Assembly: GCA_007134025.1 (NCBI GenBank) | Contig: SLLR01000030.1 | Span: 17,157-81,156 of the forward strand | DNA: 64,000 nucleotides | Origin: Desulfuromonadaceae bacterium | Lineage (GTDB): Bacteria > Desulfobacterota > Desulfuromonadia > Desulfuromonadales > Syntrophotaleaceae | Direction of reading: 5' to 3' | In this document: positions 37,797 through 47,822 of the stretch, one piece after another | Layout of the letters: each line of letters starts with the position of its first letter | Numbering within the stretch: the stretch's first letter is position 1 | The notes under the pieces: generated by a model | The model's input: only the letters and a program-made list of their open reading frames with translations | Database searches by the model: none | What the model was told of the DNA's origin: nothing | Translations under genes and position numbers: made by a program

Positions 37797-38948
37797 ATGC
37801 CCTTTATTCGATTTTTCTGGGTGGTCCTGCTGGGAATGCTGTGGTTGAGCGCCATTCCGGCGGTCGCAGACAATCTCGAAGCCAATCGCCAGGAGCTCAG
37901 GCGGATTCAGGAACAGATCAAAATCCTTTCCGAGAACCTGCAACAAGAACGCAAGGAGCGAGGCGTTGTAGAAAAAGATCTGGAGGGATTGCAGCGTCAG
38001 TTGACCCGGTTGCGGGCTCAGGAGGGGCGCCTGGATAATGACTTCAAATCCACTCTACGGGAAATCACCGTCACTGAAAAAGACATTGCCGCTCTACACA
38101 AGCAGACCCGGCAGAGAAAAGATCTGGTTGCCAGACGGCTGGCGGCCATGTACCGAGGGGAGGAGATGCGCCTGCTGCGGATTCTGTTCAGCAACCGTTC
38201 TCCTGCGGCCATCGCCGAGGACTACCACCTTTTCAAGCGAGTGGTTGAGCACGACCGGGTACTGCTTGAAGGTTTTCGCCACGATCAACAGTTGCTCGAT
38301 AGGAAGCTGGCCGAACTGGATGGGCTCAAGTCCCGGCAGCAACAGCAGATGCAGCAACTTCAGGCCAATCGCGATACCCTGCAGGAAGGACGCAGGCTCA
38401 AGACCCGTCTGCTGACTCAACTGCAGCAGCGGGAAGGTTCTCTGGCCTCCGAATTAACCGGTTTGCAGGAGAAAAGAGAGCGGCTTGCGACACTGGTCAA
38501 AAAACTTGAATCCGCCCCGACCCCCACGTATACTCAGCCGGCTGACGGATTTGCCCGGCAAAAAGGCCGGCTTGGCTGGCCTGTCAAAGGCCGTGTCAAA
38601 ATCCCTTTTGGTTCCGGCCGCCTCGCGGACCTCGGCACCTTGTACGACAGCCAGGGGATTGAAATCGCGGTGACGGGCAGCCAGGCGATTCATGCCGCAT
38701 GGAGCGGCAAGGTCATCTACGCCAGCGTTTTTCGCGGCTACGGCAACATGATTATTATCGATCATGGCGACCACTACTATACGCTCTATGCTCAGGCCAG
38801 CAGCCTGCGCAAAAGGGTGGGAGATCTTGTTGAAAAAGGTGAGTTGATTGCTCATCCCGGCTACGAGGATGCCGACAGCATGTATTTTGAAGTGCGCCAT
38901 CGCGGAACTCCCCTCAATCCTCTGGAGTGGCTGGAACCCCGCTCTTAG
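37797..38948 (+). CDS. EnvC-like murein hydrolase activator, coiled coil plus degenerate LytM domain
   Basis: 383 residues. Signal peptide (FWVVLLGMLWLSAIPAVA, cleavage about 25), a long coiled coil (about 28-250: EANRQELRRIQEQIKILSEN and later Gln/Leu-rich repeats), then an M23 fold (about 262-383). Zinc ligands are missing: SQGIEIA in place of HxGIDI and MYFEVRH in place of HLHFE, as in EnvC of E. coli. It lies 12 bases after ftsX, so the direct role as an FtsX-controlled activator of amidases is a strong inference. Confidence 0.87.
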   Translation: MPFIRFFWVVLLGMLWLSAIPAVADNLEANRQELRRIQEQIKILSENLQQERKERGVVEKDLEGLQRQLTRLRAQEGRLDNDFKSTLREITVTEKDIAALHKQTRQRKDLVARRLAAMYRGEEMRLLRILFSNRSPAAIAEDYHLFKRVVEHDRVLLEGFRHDQQLLDRKLAELDGLKSRQQQQMQQLQANRDTLQEGRRLKTRLLTQLQQREGSLASELTGLQEKRERLATLVKKLESAPTPTYTQPADGFARQKGRLGWPVKGRVKIPFGSGRLADLGTLYDSQGIEIAVTGSQAIHAAWSGKVIYASVFRGYGNMIIIDHGDHYYTLYAQASSLRKRVGDLVEKGELIAHPGYEDADSMYFEVRHRGTPLNPLEWLEPRS

Positions 38949-39070
38949 GAGTAAGCAGGTTGAACAAATTCCTTCCCGGCCCCCCTCAGGTTGTTAAATC
39001 AGCTCGCAGAGGCCGGCGCAGTCCCTTTTCTGCTGATGGCTGATCCACGCCCACTCACAGGAGTCCTTAA

Positions 39071-40381
39071 ATGTACAACAAATCAAGACCGACAACCCTG
39101 TTTCTGATAATGCTGATGTTGGCAGGCTGGATGCTGATCGCTCGAGCCGATCGTCCCGCAACCGCTCAGGAGACAACCGGCTATCAGAGCCTGCAACTGT
39201 TTACCGATGTGCTGTCCATCATTCGGCGCAGCTACGTGGAAGAAGTGGACATGAAAGACCTGATCCACGGCGCCATCAACGGCATGCTGGTCTCGCTGGA
39301 TCCTCATTCTGCTTTTCTTCCAGCCGATTTGTATTCGGAACTTAAAATCGACACTACCGGCGAGTTCGGCGGTCTGGGAATTGAAATCACGATTCGTGAA
39401 GGGGTCCTGACCGTTGTCTCTCCCATCGAGGGCACCCCCGCCGATCGCGCCGGATTACGGGCCGGTGACATGATTGTAAAAATTGAAGACCGTCTGACCA
39501 AAGACATGACCATCATGGAGGCAGTGCGGATGATGCGAGGCCCCAAGGGCACGAAGGTGCGCATCACGATTCTGCGGGAATCGTTGGTACGGCCCCTGGA
39601 GTTAGAAATCGTCCGGGAAATTATTCAGGTCAGGAGCGTCAAGGCGCAGTTGCTGGCCGAAAATATCGGCTATGTTCGCATCGCCCAATTCCAGGAACGG
39701 ACCCATGACGATCTGATGAAGGCTTTGGCAGGCCTTAGAACAGAGAACCGTCGAAATCTCCAAGGTCTGGTGCTCGACCTGCGCAACAATCCCGGTGGCC
39801 TGCTGGACCAGGCGGTCAAAGTGGCGGATACCTTTCTCAAGAGTGGTCTTATCGTCTATACCGACGGGCGGGAAGAGGGGAGTCAGATGCGGTTTTCCGC
39901 TCGTGCGCCGCGTACGGAGCCGGACTACCCCATCGTGGTTCTGATTAACGGCGGAAGCGCCAGTGCCGCAGAAATTGTCGCCGGCGCCCTGCAGGATCAC
40001 CACCGGGCGGTCATTCTGGGAACCCAGAGTTTCGGCAAGGGATCGGTACAGACCATTATTCCCATGTCCGACGACACGGGTCTGCGCCTGACCACGGCGC
40101 GCTACTTTACGCCCAAGGGCACCTCCATTCAGGCCAAGGGCATTGTTCCGGACATTCTGGTCAAGCCAATAGAAATTTCAGAAACCGATGAAGATTCGCT
40201 TGTTAAGGAGAAGGACCTGACAAATCACATTGATTTTGAAGGGCCGTCGGAAACCCCTGCGCCACCGGAGCAGGACTTCGGTCTTGACGAGACGTTCCGG
40301 CAGGATTACCCCTTGATGAGGGCTCTTGATCTTCTGAAGGGTTGGCACCTTATGAAGGGGCTGCAATACTCGGCGTCCTGA
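39071..40381 (+). CDS. C-terminal processing peptidase (S41 family)
   Basis: 436 residues. N-terminal signal or anchor (LFLIMLMLAGWMLIARA), a PDZ domain (about 98-180, GLGIEITIREGVLTVVSPI, then RAGLRAGDMIVKIED) and the S41 protease core. The catalytic Ser is in INGGSASAAEIVAGAL and the Lys in SFGKGSVQTI, the Ser-Lys dyad of Ctp/Prc enzymes. Such proteases trim periplasmic proteins, including peptidoglycan hydrolases; the place after ftsEX-envC fits that. Length is usual. A GC-rich terminator follows. Confidence 0.93.
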   Translation: MYNKSRPTTLFLIMLMLAGWMLIARADRPATAQETTGYQSLQLFTDVLSIIRRSYVEEVDMKDLIHGAINGMLVSLDPHSAFLPADLYSELKIDTTGEFGGLGIEITIREGVLTVVSPIEGTPADRAGLRAGDMIVKIEDRLTKDMTIMEAVRMMRGPKGTKVRITILRESLVRPLELEIVREIIQVRSVKAQLLAENIGYVRIAQFQERTHDDLMKALAGLRTENRRNLQGLVLDLRNNPGGLLDQAVKVADTFLKSGLIVYTDGREEGSQMRFSARAPRTEPDYPIVVLINGGSASAAEIVAGALQDHHRAVILGTQSFGKGSVQTIIPMSDDTGLRLTTARYFTPKGTSIQAKGIVPDILVKPIEISETDEDSLVKEKDLTNHIDFEGPSETPAPPEQDFGLDETFRQDYPLMRALDLLKGWHLMKGLQYSAS

Positions 40382-40407
40382 GTTTTCGGGAGCGTAAGAG
40401 ATGTTTC

Positions 40408-40437
40408 CGGGGGGTCGCATTATCCCCCCGTTGTTTT
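40408..40437 (+). terminator. Intrinsic terminator after the S41 peptidase gene
   Basis: CGGGGGG (40408-40414) pairs with CCCCCCG (40424-40430), followed by TTGTTTT. It ends only about 10 bases before the next ATG (40448), so the downstream deacetylase may depend on readthrough. Confidence 0.7.
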
Positions 40438-40447
40438 GTGAGTTTTC

Positions 40448-41632
40448 ATGGTGCAGAAAACGAAAAGCTCCAAGGCTCGCAAGGGCCGGTCGAAAATAAC
40501 CTCGTCAAAAACTGGTGGGCAAGGCTACAGAATGCTTCTGGCCGGTCTTTTTCTTACCGGTTTTCTGGTTCTGTGCCTGGTAGTGCTTGGGCATCTTCGC
40601 CAGTCCCTGTACTCGGGACCGAAACCGCGACTGCTGGCCCCTTCGCCGATCCCTGACGATGTGCGTCTCGAACTGGACACCATGCTGTGGCGGGCCGGTA
40701 TTTCCTTTGAGTCCCTGCATGTCGTCACCGAACCGGGCCGCGTACGCTACGTGGTGGCGGCTACTGCGCCAAATCAACGCCATTTCAACGAACTGCAGCA
40801 GCGCCTCGATGCACTGCCCGGCGACTGGCGGCTCAAAATTATTCAACCCTACACCGTTGTCGAAATTGTTTCCGGCAGTGAGCTGCTCTATCGGCTCGAG
40901 TTTCAAGCGGCGGATACGGTCAAACCCGGTCCGTCCCGGCCGCGGGTAGCGATTGTGGTCGACGATCTCGGCTTTGATCTGTCGTCGGCGCGCAGTCTTT
41001 TGGAGATGAATCTGCCGTTGACCTTCGCGATTCTTCCCTACGCGCCCAGGGCCGGCGCCGTCGCCCGCTTTGCCCAGCAGCACGGCATTGAGGCGATCCT
41101 GCACATTCCCATGGAGCCCCACGGATTCCCGGCCATTGATCCGGGACCCGACGCCCTGCTACTGTCGACAGAGCCTGAAGCCGCCAAGCGTCAACTGCGT
41201 ATCTGGCTGGATGGTCTGCCCTCCCTGGTTGGCGGCAACAACCACATGGGATCGCGCCTGACAGAACAGAATTCGTCCATGGCGGCGATCATGGAAACGT
41301 TGCGGGAACGGAAGCTGTTTTTTCTCGACAGCCGAACCAGCGAAGCCTCAGTGGCCGTTGCCGAGGCCCGTCGAGCTGGAATACCGGTGGCCTCCCGGGA
41401 TGTGTTTCTGGACAATGTGCGGGACGTTGAAGCTATTTCGCGGCAGATATACCAACTGGTCGCCGTGGCGCGGCGTCGGGGTTCGGCCATCGGAATCTGT
41501 CATCCCTATCCTGAGACCCTGGAGGCTCTGCGCCGCGAGGCTCCCCTTCTCAAGGAGCAGGGGATTGATGTGGTTCCGGTTTCATGGCTGGTGTACGGCG
41601 GCGGCGTCGGAGAGATCGGCAAGGGAGGGTGA
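40448..41632 (+). CDS. Divergent polysaccharide deacetylase family protein (YibQ/DUF610 type)
   Basis: 394 residues. A basic N-terminus followed by one membrane segment (about 32-54, LLAGLFLTGFLVLCLVVLG) anchors it, then a spacer domain, and a NodB-like barrel (about 160-390): RVAIVVDDLGFD with the metal Asp pair, LPLTFAILPYAP, ILHIPMEPHGFP, NNHMGSRLTE, FFLDSRTSEASVA, and GICHPYPETLEAL. This is the family found after envC and ctp genes in many proteobacteria; its substrate is unproven. It converges with the ParA-like gene and overlaps it by 51 bases. Confidence 0.88.
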   Translation: MVQKTKSSKARKGRSKITSSKTGGQGYRMLLAGLFLTGFLVLCLVVLGHLRQSLYSGPKPRLLAPSPIPDDVRLELDTMLWRAGISFESLHVVTEPGRVRYVVAATAPNQRHFNELQQRLDALPGDWRLKIIQPYTVVEIVSGSELLYRLEFQAADTVKPGPSRPRVAIVVDDLGFDLSSARSLLEMNLPLTFAILPYAPRAGAVARFAQQHGIEAILHIPMEPHGFPAIDPGPDALLLSTEPEAAKRQLRIWLDGLPSLVGGNNHMGSRLTEQNSSMAAIMETLRERKLFFLDSRTSEASVAVAEARRAGIPVASRDVFLDNVRDVEAISRQIYQLVAVARRRGSAIGICHPYPETLEALRREAPLLKEQGIDVVPVSWLVYGGGVGEIGKGG

Positions 41633-43042
41633 GGGAGACGGGTCTTTTGGCAGCCGGGTGGCCACCTGGCCCATAATTCGACGAAAAGCGGCGTATTGGG
41701 TTTCAGGAAAAGCTTCTTCGGCGGTCGCTCCCTGCATTCGGCGAATCAGCAAAAATTCGTCGGCGGAAACATTTTCCAGCAGACCAGCTTTTTCCACCAG
41801 GCGAAACAGAGGGGTCTTTTCTCTGCCCAGAAAACGGTTCTCAAAAGTTTTCAATTCGATGTTTTTGCGGGAGACTTCCAGCCCCTGCTCATCGAAGCGA
41901 TGAAAACAGAGTTCAAGCTTGGCGGTATCCGTTTCCCCCCGATTCAGCCGCAGGGCAAAATAGGAACGCTCAGACGATTCCCGAAACAATTCCCGCAGCG
42001 GATTGCCGCCGCCGACTTCTTTCTGGGTTCGGTAAAAATACCGAAAAACCAGATCGGTGAAGCAGTTTTCCTCTAAATAGCCGCAGACCCGACCATCGGC
42101 CGTTTCGCCGTAGAAGAGTCCTTGTTGCTCCCTGGGCGGCTCTTCCAGCGACCGGTCGCAGACAAGACAGTCCGGCAACAGGTTCTCCAGCCGCTGACGC
42201 AAAAACTGCTCTTTTTCCCTTTGCCGGTTCTGCTGCTGCCGGATGTAGTCCACCCGGTACGTTTCGCAGCCCTTGGCGGCCAACATGATCTGGCGGGCCA
42301 GGTGGGCAAACTGGCGGTGGACATTGGTTCCGCGACCGTGGGTCAGGATCGGGTAGACACGCCCTTCGGGATTGGTGTTAAGGGATTCGACCTTGGGGCT
42401 TTTGGCGATAAATCCCTCCATGCAGCGGTAACCGCGATTGATGGCGTAGGCCTTGAGCAGTTGATAGGCGTCGGTGAAAGGCCCCTTGTAGCGAATGCGG
42501 GAATCGATCAGACAGGGCAGCAGGCGCAGGGCCTTTTTGGGAATCCCCTGGCTTTGACAGAAATCGTAAAGATTGCGACAGTTTTCCAGCGACGGTGTGT
42601 CCTTTACCGGGATCAGGACCAGGTCGGCCGCGCACAGGGCGTTGCGGGTCAGAATGTCCAGGGTAGGGCGGGTGTCGATAATCACGATCCCTTCCAGATC
42701 GCTGGCGGCCAGGCTGCGTGCCACCCGGTCTGGGCCGGCCTCCCTAACCTCGGCAAGTTCTTCGAGGCGCCGGCTGGAAGGGATGAACTGCACGCCGTAC
42801 TCGCCCAGTTCCAGCAGATCCTCCGGGCGACGGCCGGTAAACAGGCCGCCGACATCGCCATTGCCGCCTTTCTTGCCGATACGAAACAGGCGCTCCACGG
42901 AGAAATGATTGTCGAAGCTGAACAGGGTGAGCGGCAGGTCTTCATTAAGGGCCTTGAGATACACGGCCAGATTGATGGCCAGGGTGGTTTTTCCCACCCC
43001 GCCTTTTTCGCTTGATATGGTAACTACATAGGGTTTTCGCAT
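41582..43042 (-). CDS. ParA-like ATPase with a long uncharacterised C-terminal half
   Basis: 486 residues. About 1-245 is a ParA/MinD-type P-loop domain: deviant Walker A SSEKGGVGKTTLA at 10-22, then IVIIDTRPTLD and LIPVKDTPSLENC. About 250-486 has no family I recognise; it holds CLVCDRSLEEPPREQQGLFY with a CxxC, charged helices, and a Pro/Ser-rich end. No ParB or par sites are adjacent, so a chromosome-partition role is not suggested; orphan ParA proteins often place other machinery in the cell. It has its own promoter (43079-43108) and faces the deacetylase gene, overlapping it at the 3' end. Confidence 0.78.
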   Translation of the reverse strand: MRKPYVVTISSEKGGVGKTTLAINLAVYLKALNEDLPLTLFSFDNHFSVERLFRIGKKGGNGDVGGLFTGRRPEDLLELGEYGVQFIPSSRRLEELAEVREAGPDRVARSLAASDLEGIVIIDTRPTLDILTRNALCAADLVLIPVKDTPSLENCRNLYDFCQSQGIPKKALRLLPCLIDSRIRYKGPFTDAYQLLKAYAINRGYRCMEGFIAKSPKVESLNTNPEGRVYPILTHGRGTNVHRQFAHLARQIMLAAKGCETYRVDYIRQQQNRQREKEQFLRQRLENLLPDCLVCDRSLEEPPREQQGLFYGETADGRVCGYLEENCFTDLVFRYFYRTQKEVGGGNPLRELFRESSERSYFALRLNRGETDTAKLELCFHRFDEQGLEVSRKNIELKTFENRFLGREKTPLFRLVEKAGLLENVSADEFLLIRRMQGATAEEAFPETQYAAFRRIMGQVATRLPKDPSPSPSLADLSDAAAVHQP

Positions 43043-43078
43043 AAACTATTGTCCTTGATCCGGTTGTCGGACCCTATT

Positions 43079-43108
43079 CTTATAGAGGCAAGCCACCGGG
43101 CCTGTCAA
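43079..43108 (-). promoter_or_regulatory. Promoter for the ParA-like gene
   Basis: On the minus strand TTGACA (43108-43103), 18 bases, TATAAG (43084-43079), about 37 bases before the start codon at 43042. Confidence 0.6.
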
Positions 43109-43158
43109 TAAATTCTCCCTTTGGGCCGGTACCCTTTTAATTCAAAACTGCCGACCCG

Positions 43159-44400
43159 ATGTCCACCAAGGTATTGTCGACCATGCCGTTTGATGACGTT
43201 TTGACCGTGACTCGCCTGATTCGCCTGCTGAAGGATCTGGTGGAAGACAATTTTATCAGCGTTACGGTTACCGGCGAAATCGGTCAATTTTCCGCCCCGG
43301 CTTCCGGTCACTACTATTTTTCTCTCAAGGACGACAACCATCAGTTACGGGCTGTCATGTTTCGCATGCACAACCGGGCGCTGAATTTTACTCCACAACA
43401 AGGGATGGAGGTGCTCGCTCGCGGTCACATGTCCCTGTATGCCCAGCGGGGAGAATTGCAGTTGGTGGTAGACAGTCTGATGCCCTGCGGGCTGGGCAGT
43501 CAGCAACTCGCCTTGGAACAGCTGCATGAACGGTTGCAGCAAGAAGGCCTGTTCGACGCCAACCGCAAGCGTCCGCTGCCCGCTTTCCCCGCCACCATCG
43601 GGGTGGTGACATCGGCCACCGGTGCTGCTGTACAGGATATTCTGAACGTGTTAAAAAGGCGAGCCAGCGGACTGCGAGTGGTGCTTCGTGCAGTGCCGGT
43701 GCAGGGTGAAGGCGCCGCCTCGCGGATCGCCGAAGCTGTTGCTGATTTGAACCGCCACGGCCAGGCGGATGTGCTGATTGTCGGACGGGGCGGGGGCTCT
43801 CAGGAGGATCTTCAAGCCTTTAATGAAGAGTCGGTGGCACGAGCCATTTTTGCTTCGGCCATTCCGGTCATCTCCGCCGTCGGCCACGAAACTGATGTAA
43901 CCATTGCAGATCAGGTTGCCGACCTGCGGGCACCGACACCCAGCGCTGCGGCGGAACTGGTAGTCAAGGAGCGGCGGGAACTGGAGGCCCATTTGGATCA
44001 TCTGCTGCAACGTCTCAACCGCCAGATGGTTGGCCGCTTGGCGCTGTTGAAAGAACGGGTTCTGGGTCTCAACAGACGCCTGCTTGGAGTTTTTCCTTCC
44101 ATTAGGACACAACAGAAACAGGTTCGGGAGCTGCTTGCACGTGCCCGAAGGGCACTGCTCGCCCGGCTTCGCGAGGCCTCGGCGCGTCTTAAGGCGGCTA
44201 GCGGCCGCCTCAACTCCCTGTCGCCGCTGGCGACTCTGAGCCGGGGATACTCCATCGTCACCGAGGCGGACAACGGTCAGACCGTTCGCGCCGTAGAAGG
44301 GCTGCGGCTCGGCTCGGCCCTGCGATTGCAATTCTATCGAGGCACAGCGCGGGCGGTGATTACCCAGTTGGAACCGCCCCCTGACAAAGAAGTTTCTTGA
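43159..44400 (+). CDS. xseA: Exodeoxyribonuclease VII large subunit
   Basis: 413 residues: N-terminal OB fold (about 15-110, VTVTGEIGQFSAPASGHYYF, then SLKDDNHQLRAVMF), the catalytic region with GRGGGSQEDLQAFNEESVAR and SAVGHETDVTIADQVADLRAPTPSAAAE split along about 210-265, and a C-terminal coiled coil. Degrades single-stranded DNA with XseB. ATG at 43159 and ATG at 43183 (MPFDDVLTV) are both possible; neither has a strong SD. xseB, ispA and dxs follow, a classic order linking exonuclease VII to isoprenoid synthesis. Confidence 0.95.
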   Translation: MSTKVLSTMPFDDVLTVTRLIRLLKDLVEDNFISVTVTGEIGQFSAPASGHYYFSLKDDNHQLRAVMFRMHNRALNFTPQQGMEVLARGHMSLYAQRGELQLVVDSLMPCGLGSQQLALEQLHERLQQEGLFDANRKRPLPAFPATIGVVTSATGAAVQDILNVLKRRASGLRVVLRAVPVQGEGAASRIAEAVADLNRHGQADVLIVGRGGGSQEDLQAFNEESVARAIFASAIPVISAVGHETDVTIADQVADLRAPTPSAAAELVVKERRELEAHLDHLLQRLNRQMVGRLALLKERVLGLNRRLLGVFPSIRTQQKQVRELLARARRALLARLREASARLKAASGRLNSLSPLATLSRGYSIVTEADNGQTVRAVEGLRLGSALRLQFYRGTARAVITQLEPPPDKEVS

Positions 44401-44543
44401 CGAACAGGTCCGTGGATACCGATAATCCACAGAACAATTCACGAGATTCAAGCCCTGCCCCTGCCATGGCAGATTTTGGCAAAACCTTGAAACCAGAAAC
44501 ATCAAGAAGGGATGAACAGGCTCCCCGAAGGAATTGGAAAGAC

Positions 44544-44768
44544 ATGACTGGAACAGAAAACTTTGAAACTGCGCTTCAGACTCTGGAGCAGGTGGTCGAC
44601 CGACTGGAAAACACCGACCTGTCTCTGGAAGAGGCGCTGTCGGCCTTTGAAAAAGGGGTGGCCAGTGCCACCCGCTGTCAAAAGCTGCTGCAGGCGGTGG
44701 AAACCCGGGTGGAACTGCTGCTGAAAAAGCCGGATGGAACGTTTGAAATTGATCAATTTGAAGAATAG
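44544..44768 (+). CDS. xseB: Exodeoxyribonuclease VII small subunit
   Basis: 74 residues from ATG at 44544 (MTGTENFETALQTLEQVVDR), the normal XseB size, with LENTDLSLEEALSAFEKGV and RCQKLLQAVETRVELLL. GGAAAGAC precedes this ATG. The open frame begins further up at 44397, overlapping the xseA stop, which would add 49 residues of low-complexity sequence; I consider that unlikely but cannot exclude it. Confidence 0.9.
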   Translation: MTGTENFETALQTLEQVVDRLENTDLSLEEALSAFEKGVASATRCQKLLQAVETRVELLLKKPDGTFEIDQFEE

Positions 44769-44792
44769 TTTATCATTTTATCTGGAGACCCC

Positions 44793-45683
44793 ATGGAGCT
44801 GAACCGTTATCTGAAGGACCGACAACAAATCATCGACGCGGCCCTCGACCAGTACCTGCCCGCCGAGGACACGCTGCCGGTGCGACTCCATCAGGCGATG
44901 CGCTATTCCATGTTTGCCGGTGGCAAACGGTTGCGGCCGATTCTGGCTCTGGCGGCCTGCGACGCCGTTGGCGGCGATCTGATGACCGTTATGCCGGCTG
45001 CCTGCGCCTTGGAGATGATCCATACCTACTCGTTGATTCATGACGACCTGCCGGCCATGGACGACGACGATTTTCGCCGTGGCCGGGAGACTTGCCACAA
45101 GGTTTATGGAGAGGCTCTGGCCATTCTGGCCGGCGACGCCCTGCTCACCGAAGCGTTTGTGCTGCTTGGCGGCATGGCGGCCGAGCAGCCGAAAATCGTC
45201 GACAGCAGCCGCAAAGCCTTGCATATTATAGCCCGTTGCGCCGGGTCCCGCGGCATGGTCGGCGGCCAGGTGGTGGACATGGACTCGGAAGGCAAGGAGA
45301 TCGACCTGCCGACCCTCGAATACATTCACACCCATAAAACCGGTGCCCTGATTCTGGCTTCGGTGCAGACCGGTTGCCTTATCGGCGGCGGCGACGACAA
45401 GGCTTTTGATGCTCTGACCCGTTACGCTGAAGCTGCGGGGCTGGCCTTTCAGGTCGCTGACGATATCCTTGATGTGGTCGGCGACCAGGCTCTGCTCGGC
45501 AAGGATGTGGGAAGTGACGAGGCTCGGGGGAAAGCAACCTATCCGGCTCTGCTGGGACTCAGTGAAGCTCGGCAACGAGCCCTGGAGTTGCGGGACATGG
45601 CCTTGGATAGCCTGTCCGGATTCGGTGAGACCGCCGAGCCCCTGCGTCAGATCGCCCATTACGTTGTGGATCGCTCTTTTTAA
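44793..45683 (+). CDS. ispA: Polyprenyl (farnesyl/geranyl) diphosphate synthase
   Basis: Short-chain trans-prenyltransferase, 296 residues. First Asp-rich motif in IHDDLPAMDDDDFRRG (about 84-99, the bacterial DDxxxxD form), FAGGKRLRPILALAA earlier, second Asp-rich motif in FQVADDILDVVGD (about 222-234). GGAGACCCC precedes the ATG. 24 bases after xseB and 177 bases before dxs. Confidence 0.94.
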   Translation: MELNRYLKDRQQIIDAALDQYLPAEDTLPVRLHQAMRYSMFAGGKRLRPILALAACDAVGGDLMTVMPAACALEMIHTYSLIHDDLPAMDDDDFRRGRETCHKVYGEALAILAGDALLTEAFVLLGGMAAEQPKIVDSSRKALHIIARCAGSRGMVGGQVVDMDSEGKEIDLPTLEYIHTHKTGALILASVQTGCLIGGGDDKAFDALTRYAEAAGLAFQVADDILDVVGDQALLGKDVGSDEARGKATYPALLGLSEARQRALELRDMALDSLSGFGETAEPLRQIAHYVVDRSF

Positions 45684-45860
45684 GCGAAAGTTGAAGAAAA
45701 CAAGGCAGGTTTTTTATCAGCACAGATCGTAAACCCTGCCGACGCCATGTACCGAACGTCTGAAATGGATTAGCATGATCCTGTTTTCAGCTCACACGTT
45801 CCCAGGTTTTATAAGCGGGTTTCCAGCCAATCGCGAATCCCGCAAGGAGTTTTTCAAGCC

Positions 45861-47759
45861 ATGAGTATTCTGCAGCAGCTGCAATCTCCCGCAGCGTTGA
45901 AAGACCTCAACCGCAGCGAACTGGACCAGTTGGCCGGAGAGTTGCGGGAAAAAATCATCGCTACGGTGTCCGCCAACGGCGGCCATCTGGCCAGCTCCCT
46001 CGGGGTGGTCGAGCTGACCCTGGCACTGCACCGGGTTCTCGACTCTCCCCGGGACAAAATTGTCTGGGATGTCGGCCATCAGGCCTACGCCCACAAGCTG
46101 CTCACCGGCCGCTTAGAACGCTTCCATACCCTGCGTCAGCTGGGGGGTATCAGCGGTTTTCCCAAACGCCGGGAAAGTGAGCATGACGCCTTTGATGTGG
46201 GGCACAGCAGCACCTCCATCTCCGCCGCTCTGGGCATGGCCGCCGCCCGGGATTGCCGCGGGGGAAAGGAGAAAATCGTGGCGGTGATCGGCGACGGTTC
46301 TCTCACCGGCGGTCTGGCCTTTGAAGGCCTTAACCAGGCCGGACACCTGAAGAAGAATCTGATTGTGGTGCTCAATGACAACGAGATGTCCATTTCTCCC
46401 AATGTCGGCGCCATCTCCTCCCTGATCAACCGCAAGCTTACCTCCGAACTGGCGGTCCGGCTGAAAAAAGAGGCGGAGAACTTTCTCAACAGCGTTCCCC
46501 GTTTCGGCAAGGACCTGCTCAAGGTGGCCCGCCGCGCCGAAGAGGCCCTGAAAGGGTTCTTTACCCCCGGAATGCTCTTTGAGGCGCTGGGTTTCGACTA
46601 TATCGGCCCTCTCAACGGCCACCGTCTTGATCAACTGATCGAAGCCTTTGAGAACGTGTCGCATCTGGAAGGACCGGTTCTGGTCCATGTCATCTCCCGC
46701 AAGGGCCGGGGCTACAAGCCTGCCGAGGAGAACCCGTCCCTGTTTCACGGTATCGGTCCCTTTGATCGCGAATCCGGGCAACCTCAAGGCAGCAAGGGCG
46801 GGCCTTCCAGTTACACCGGCGTGTTCGGCAAAACCCTCAACACTCTGGCGGAACAGGATCAGCGCATTGTCGCCATTACCGCCGCCATGCCCGAAGGTAC
46901 CGGACTCAATGAATTTGCCCGCCGGTTCCCGGAGCGCTTTTTCGACGTCGGAATTGCCGAACAGCATGCCATTACCTTTGCTGCCGGTCTGGCCTGTCAG
47001 GGTCTGCGGCCCACGGTGGCCTTGTATTCCACTTTTTTACAGCGGGCCTATGACAACCTGGTGCACGACGTTGCCCTGCAGAACCTGCCCGTCACCATCG
47101 CCATCGATCGAGGCGGCCTGGTCGGCGCCGACGGCCCCACCCACCACGGCGTCTTTGATCTTTCCTATTTGCGCCACATTCCCAACCTCACCGTCATGGC
47201 TCCCCGGGATGAGCTGGAACTGCAGCGGGCCATGGTAACGGCTCTGCGCTGCGACGGACCTTTTGCCTACCGTTATCCCCGCGGACAGGCTCTCGGCCTC
47301 GAACTCGGCCCTATGCCGCAACCGGTGGAGATCGGCCGGGGAGAATGGCTCAAGGAGGGCTCCGACGGCGTGATTCTGGCTCTTGGGGTGGTCTGCCGGG
47401 AAGCTCTGCAAGCGGCCGGGATATTGGAAGAAGAGGGACTTTCCCTGGCCGTGGCCGATGCCCGTTTCCTGGCACCGCTCGACCGGGAACTGATCTGTGC
47501 CGAAGCCCGCCGCAGTGGAGTGGTCGTTACTGTGGAAGAAAACGTGTTGGCCGGCGGCTTTGGCTCGGCGGTTCTGGAAGTGCTCGCCGAAGCACGGCTG
47601 ACCCCCCGGGTACTGCGTCTGGGGCTTCCCGATCAATTTGTCGAGCAGGGCACCCAGGAGGAGCTGCGCGCCCAATGCGGCATCGATACGGCGGGCATTG
47701 TCCGTCAGATCCGAGCCTTTCTGACTCCTGAGCCGGAGCGGCCCGCAGAGCCGTTCTGA
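45861..47759 (+). CDS. dxs: 1-deoxy-D-xylulose-5-phosphate synthase
   Basis: First enzyme of the MEP pathway; condenses pyruvate and glyceraldehyde 3-phosphate using thiamine diphosphate. 632 residues: [30 protein letters not shown], the ThDP motif [17 protein letters not shown] at about 140-156, [16 protein letters not shown], and the pyrimidine-domain segment [25 protein letters not shown] precedes the ATG. A hairpin at 47777-47821 follows. Confidence 0.96.
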   Translation: MSILQQLQSPAALKDLNRSELDQLAGELREKIIATVSANGGHLASSLGVVELTLALHRVLDSPRDKIVWDVGHQAYAHKLLTGRLERFHTLRQLGGISGFPKRRESEHDAFDVGHSSTSISAALGMAAARDCRGGKEKIVAVIGDGSLTGGLAFEGLNQAGHLKKNLIVVLNDNEMSISPNVGAISSLINRKLTSELAVRLKKEAENFLNSVPRFGKDLLKVARRAEEALKGFFTPGMLFEALGFDYIGPLNGHRLDQLIEAFENVSHLEGPVLVHVISRKGRGYKPAEENPSLFHGIGPFDRESGQPQGSKGGPSSYTGVFGKTLNTLAEQDQRIVAITAAMPEGTGLNEFARRFPERFFDVGIAEQHAITFAAGLACQGLRPTVALYSTFLQRAYDNLVHDVALQNLPVTIAIDRGGLVGADGPTHHGVFDLSYLRHIPNLTVMAPRDELELQRAMVTALRCDGPFAYRYPRGQALGLELGPMPQPVEIGRGEWLKEGSDGVILALGVVCREALQAAGILEEEGLSLAVADARFLAPLDRELICAEARRSGVVVTVEENVLAGGFGSAVLEVLAEARLTPRVLRLGLPDQFVEQGTQEELRAQCGIDTAGIVRQIRAFLTPEPERPAEPF

Positions 47760-47776
47760 GAAAAAAGCGCCCTTTC

Positions 47777-47821
47777 AAACAGGCCGAATTCATTCGTGGC
47801 ACGTATGGATTCGGCCTGTTT
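47777..47821 (+). terminator. Terminator-like hairpin after dxs
   Basis: AAACAGGCCGAAT (47777-47789) pairs perfectly with ATTCGGCCTGTTT (47809-47821), 13 bp with a 19-base loop. The T tract after it is weak (TTTCTTG). It ends next to the biotin operator. Confidence 0.65.
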
Positions 47822-47822
47822 C

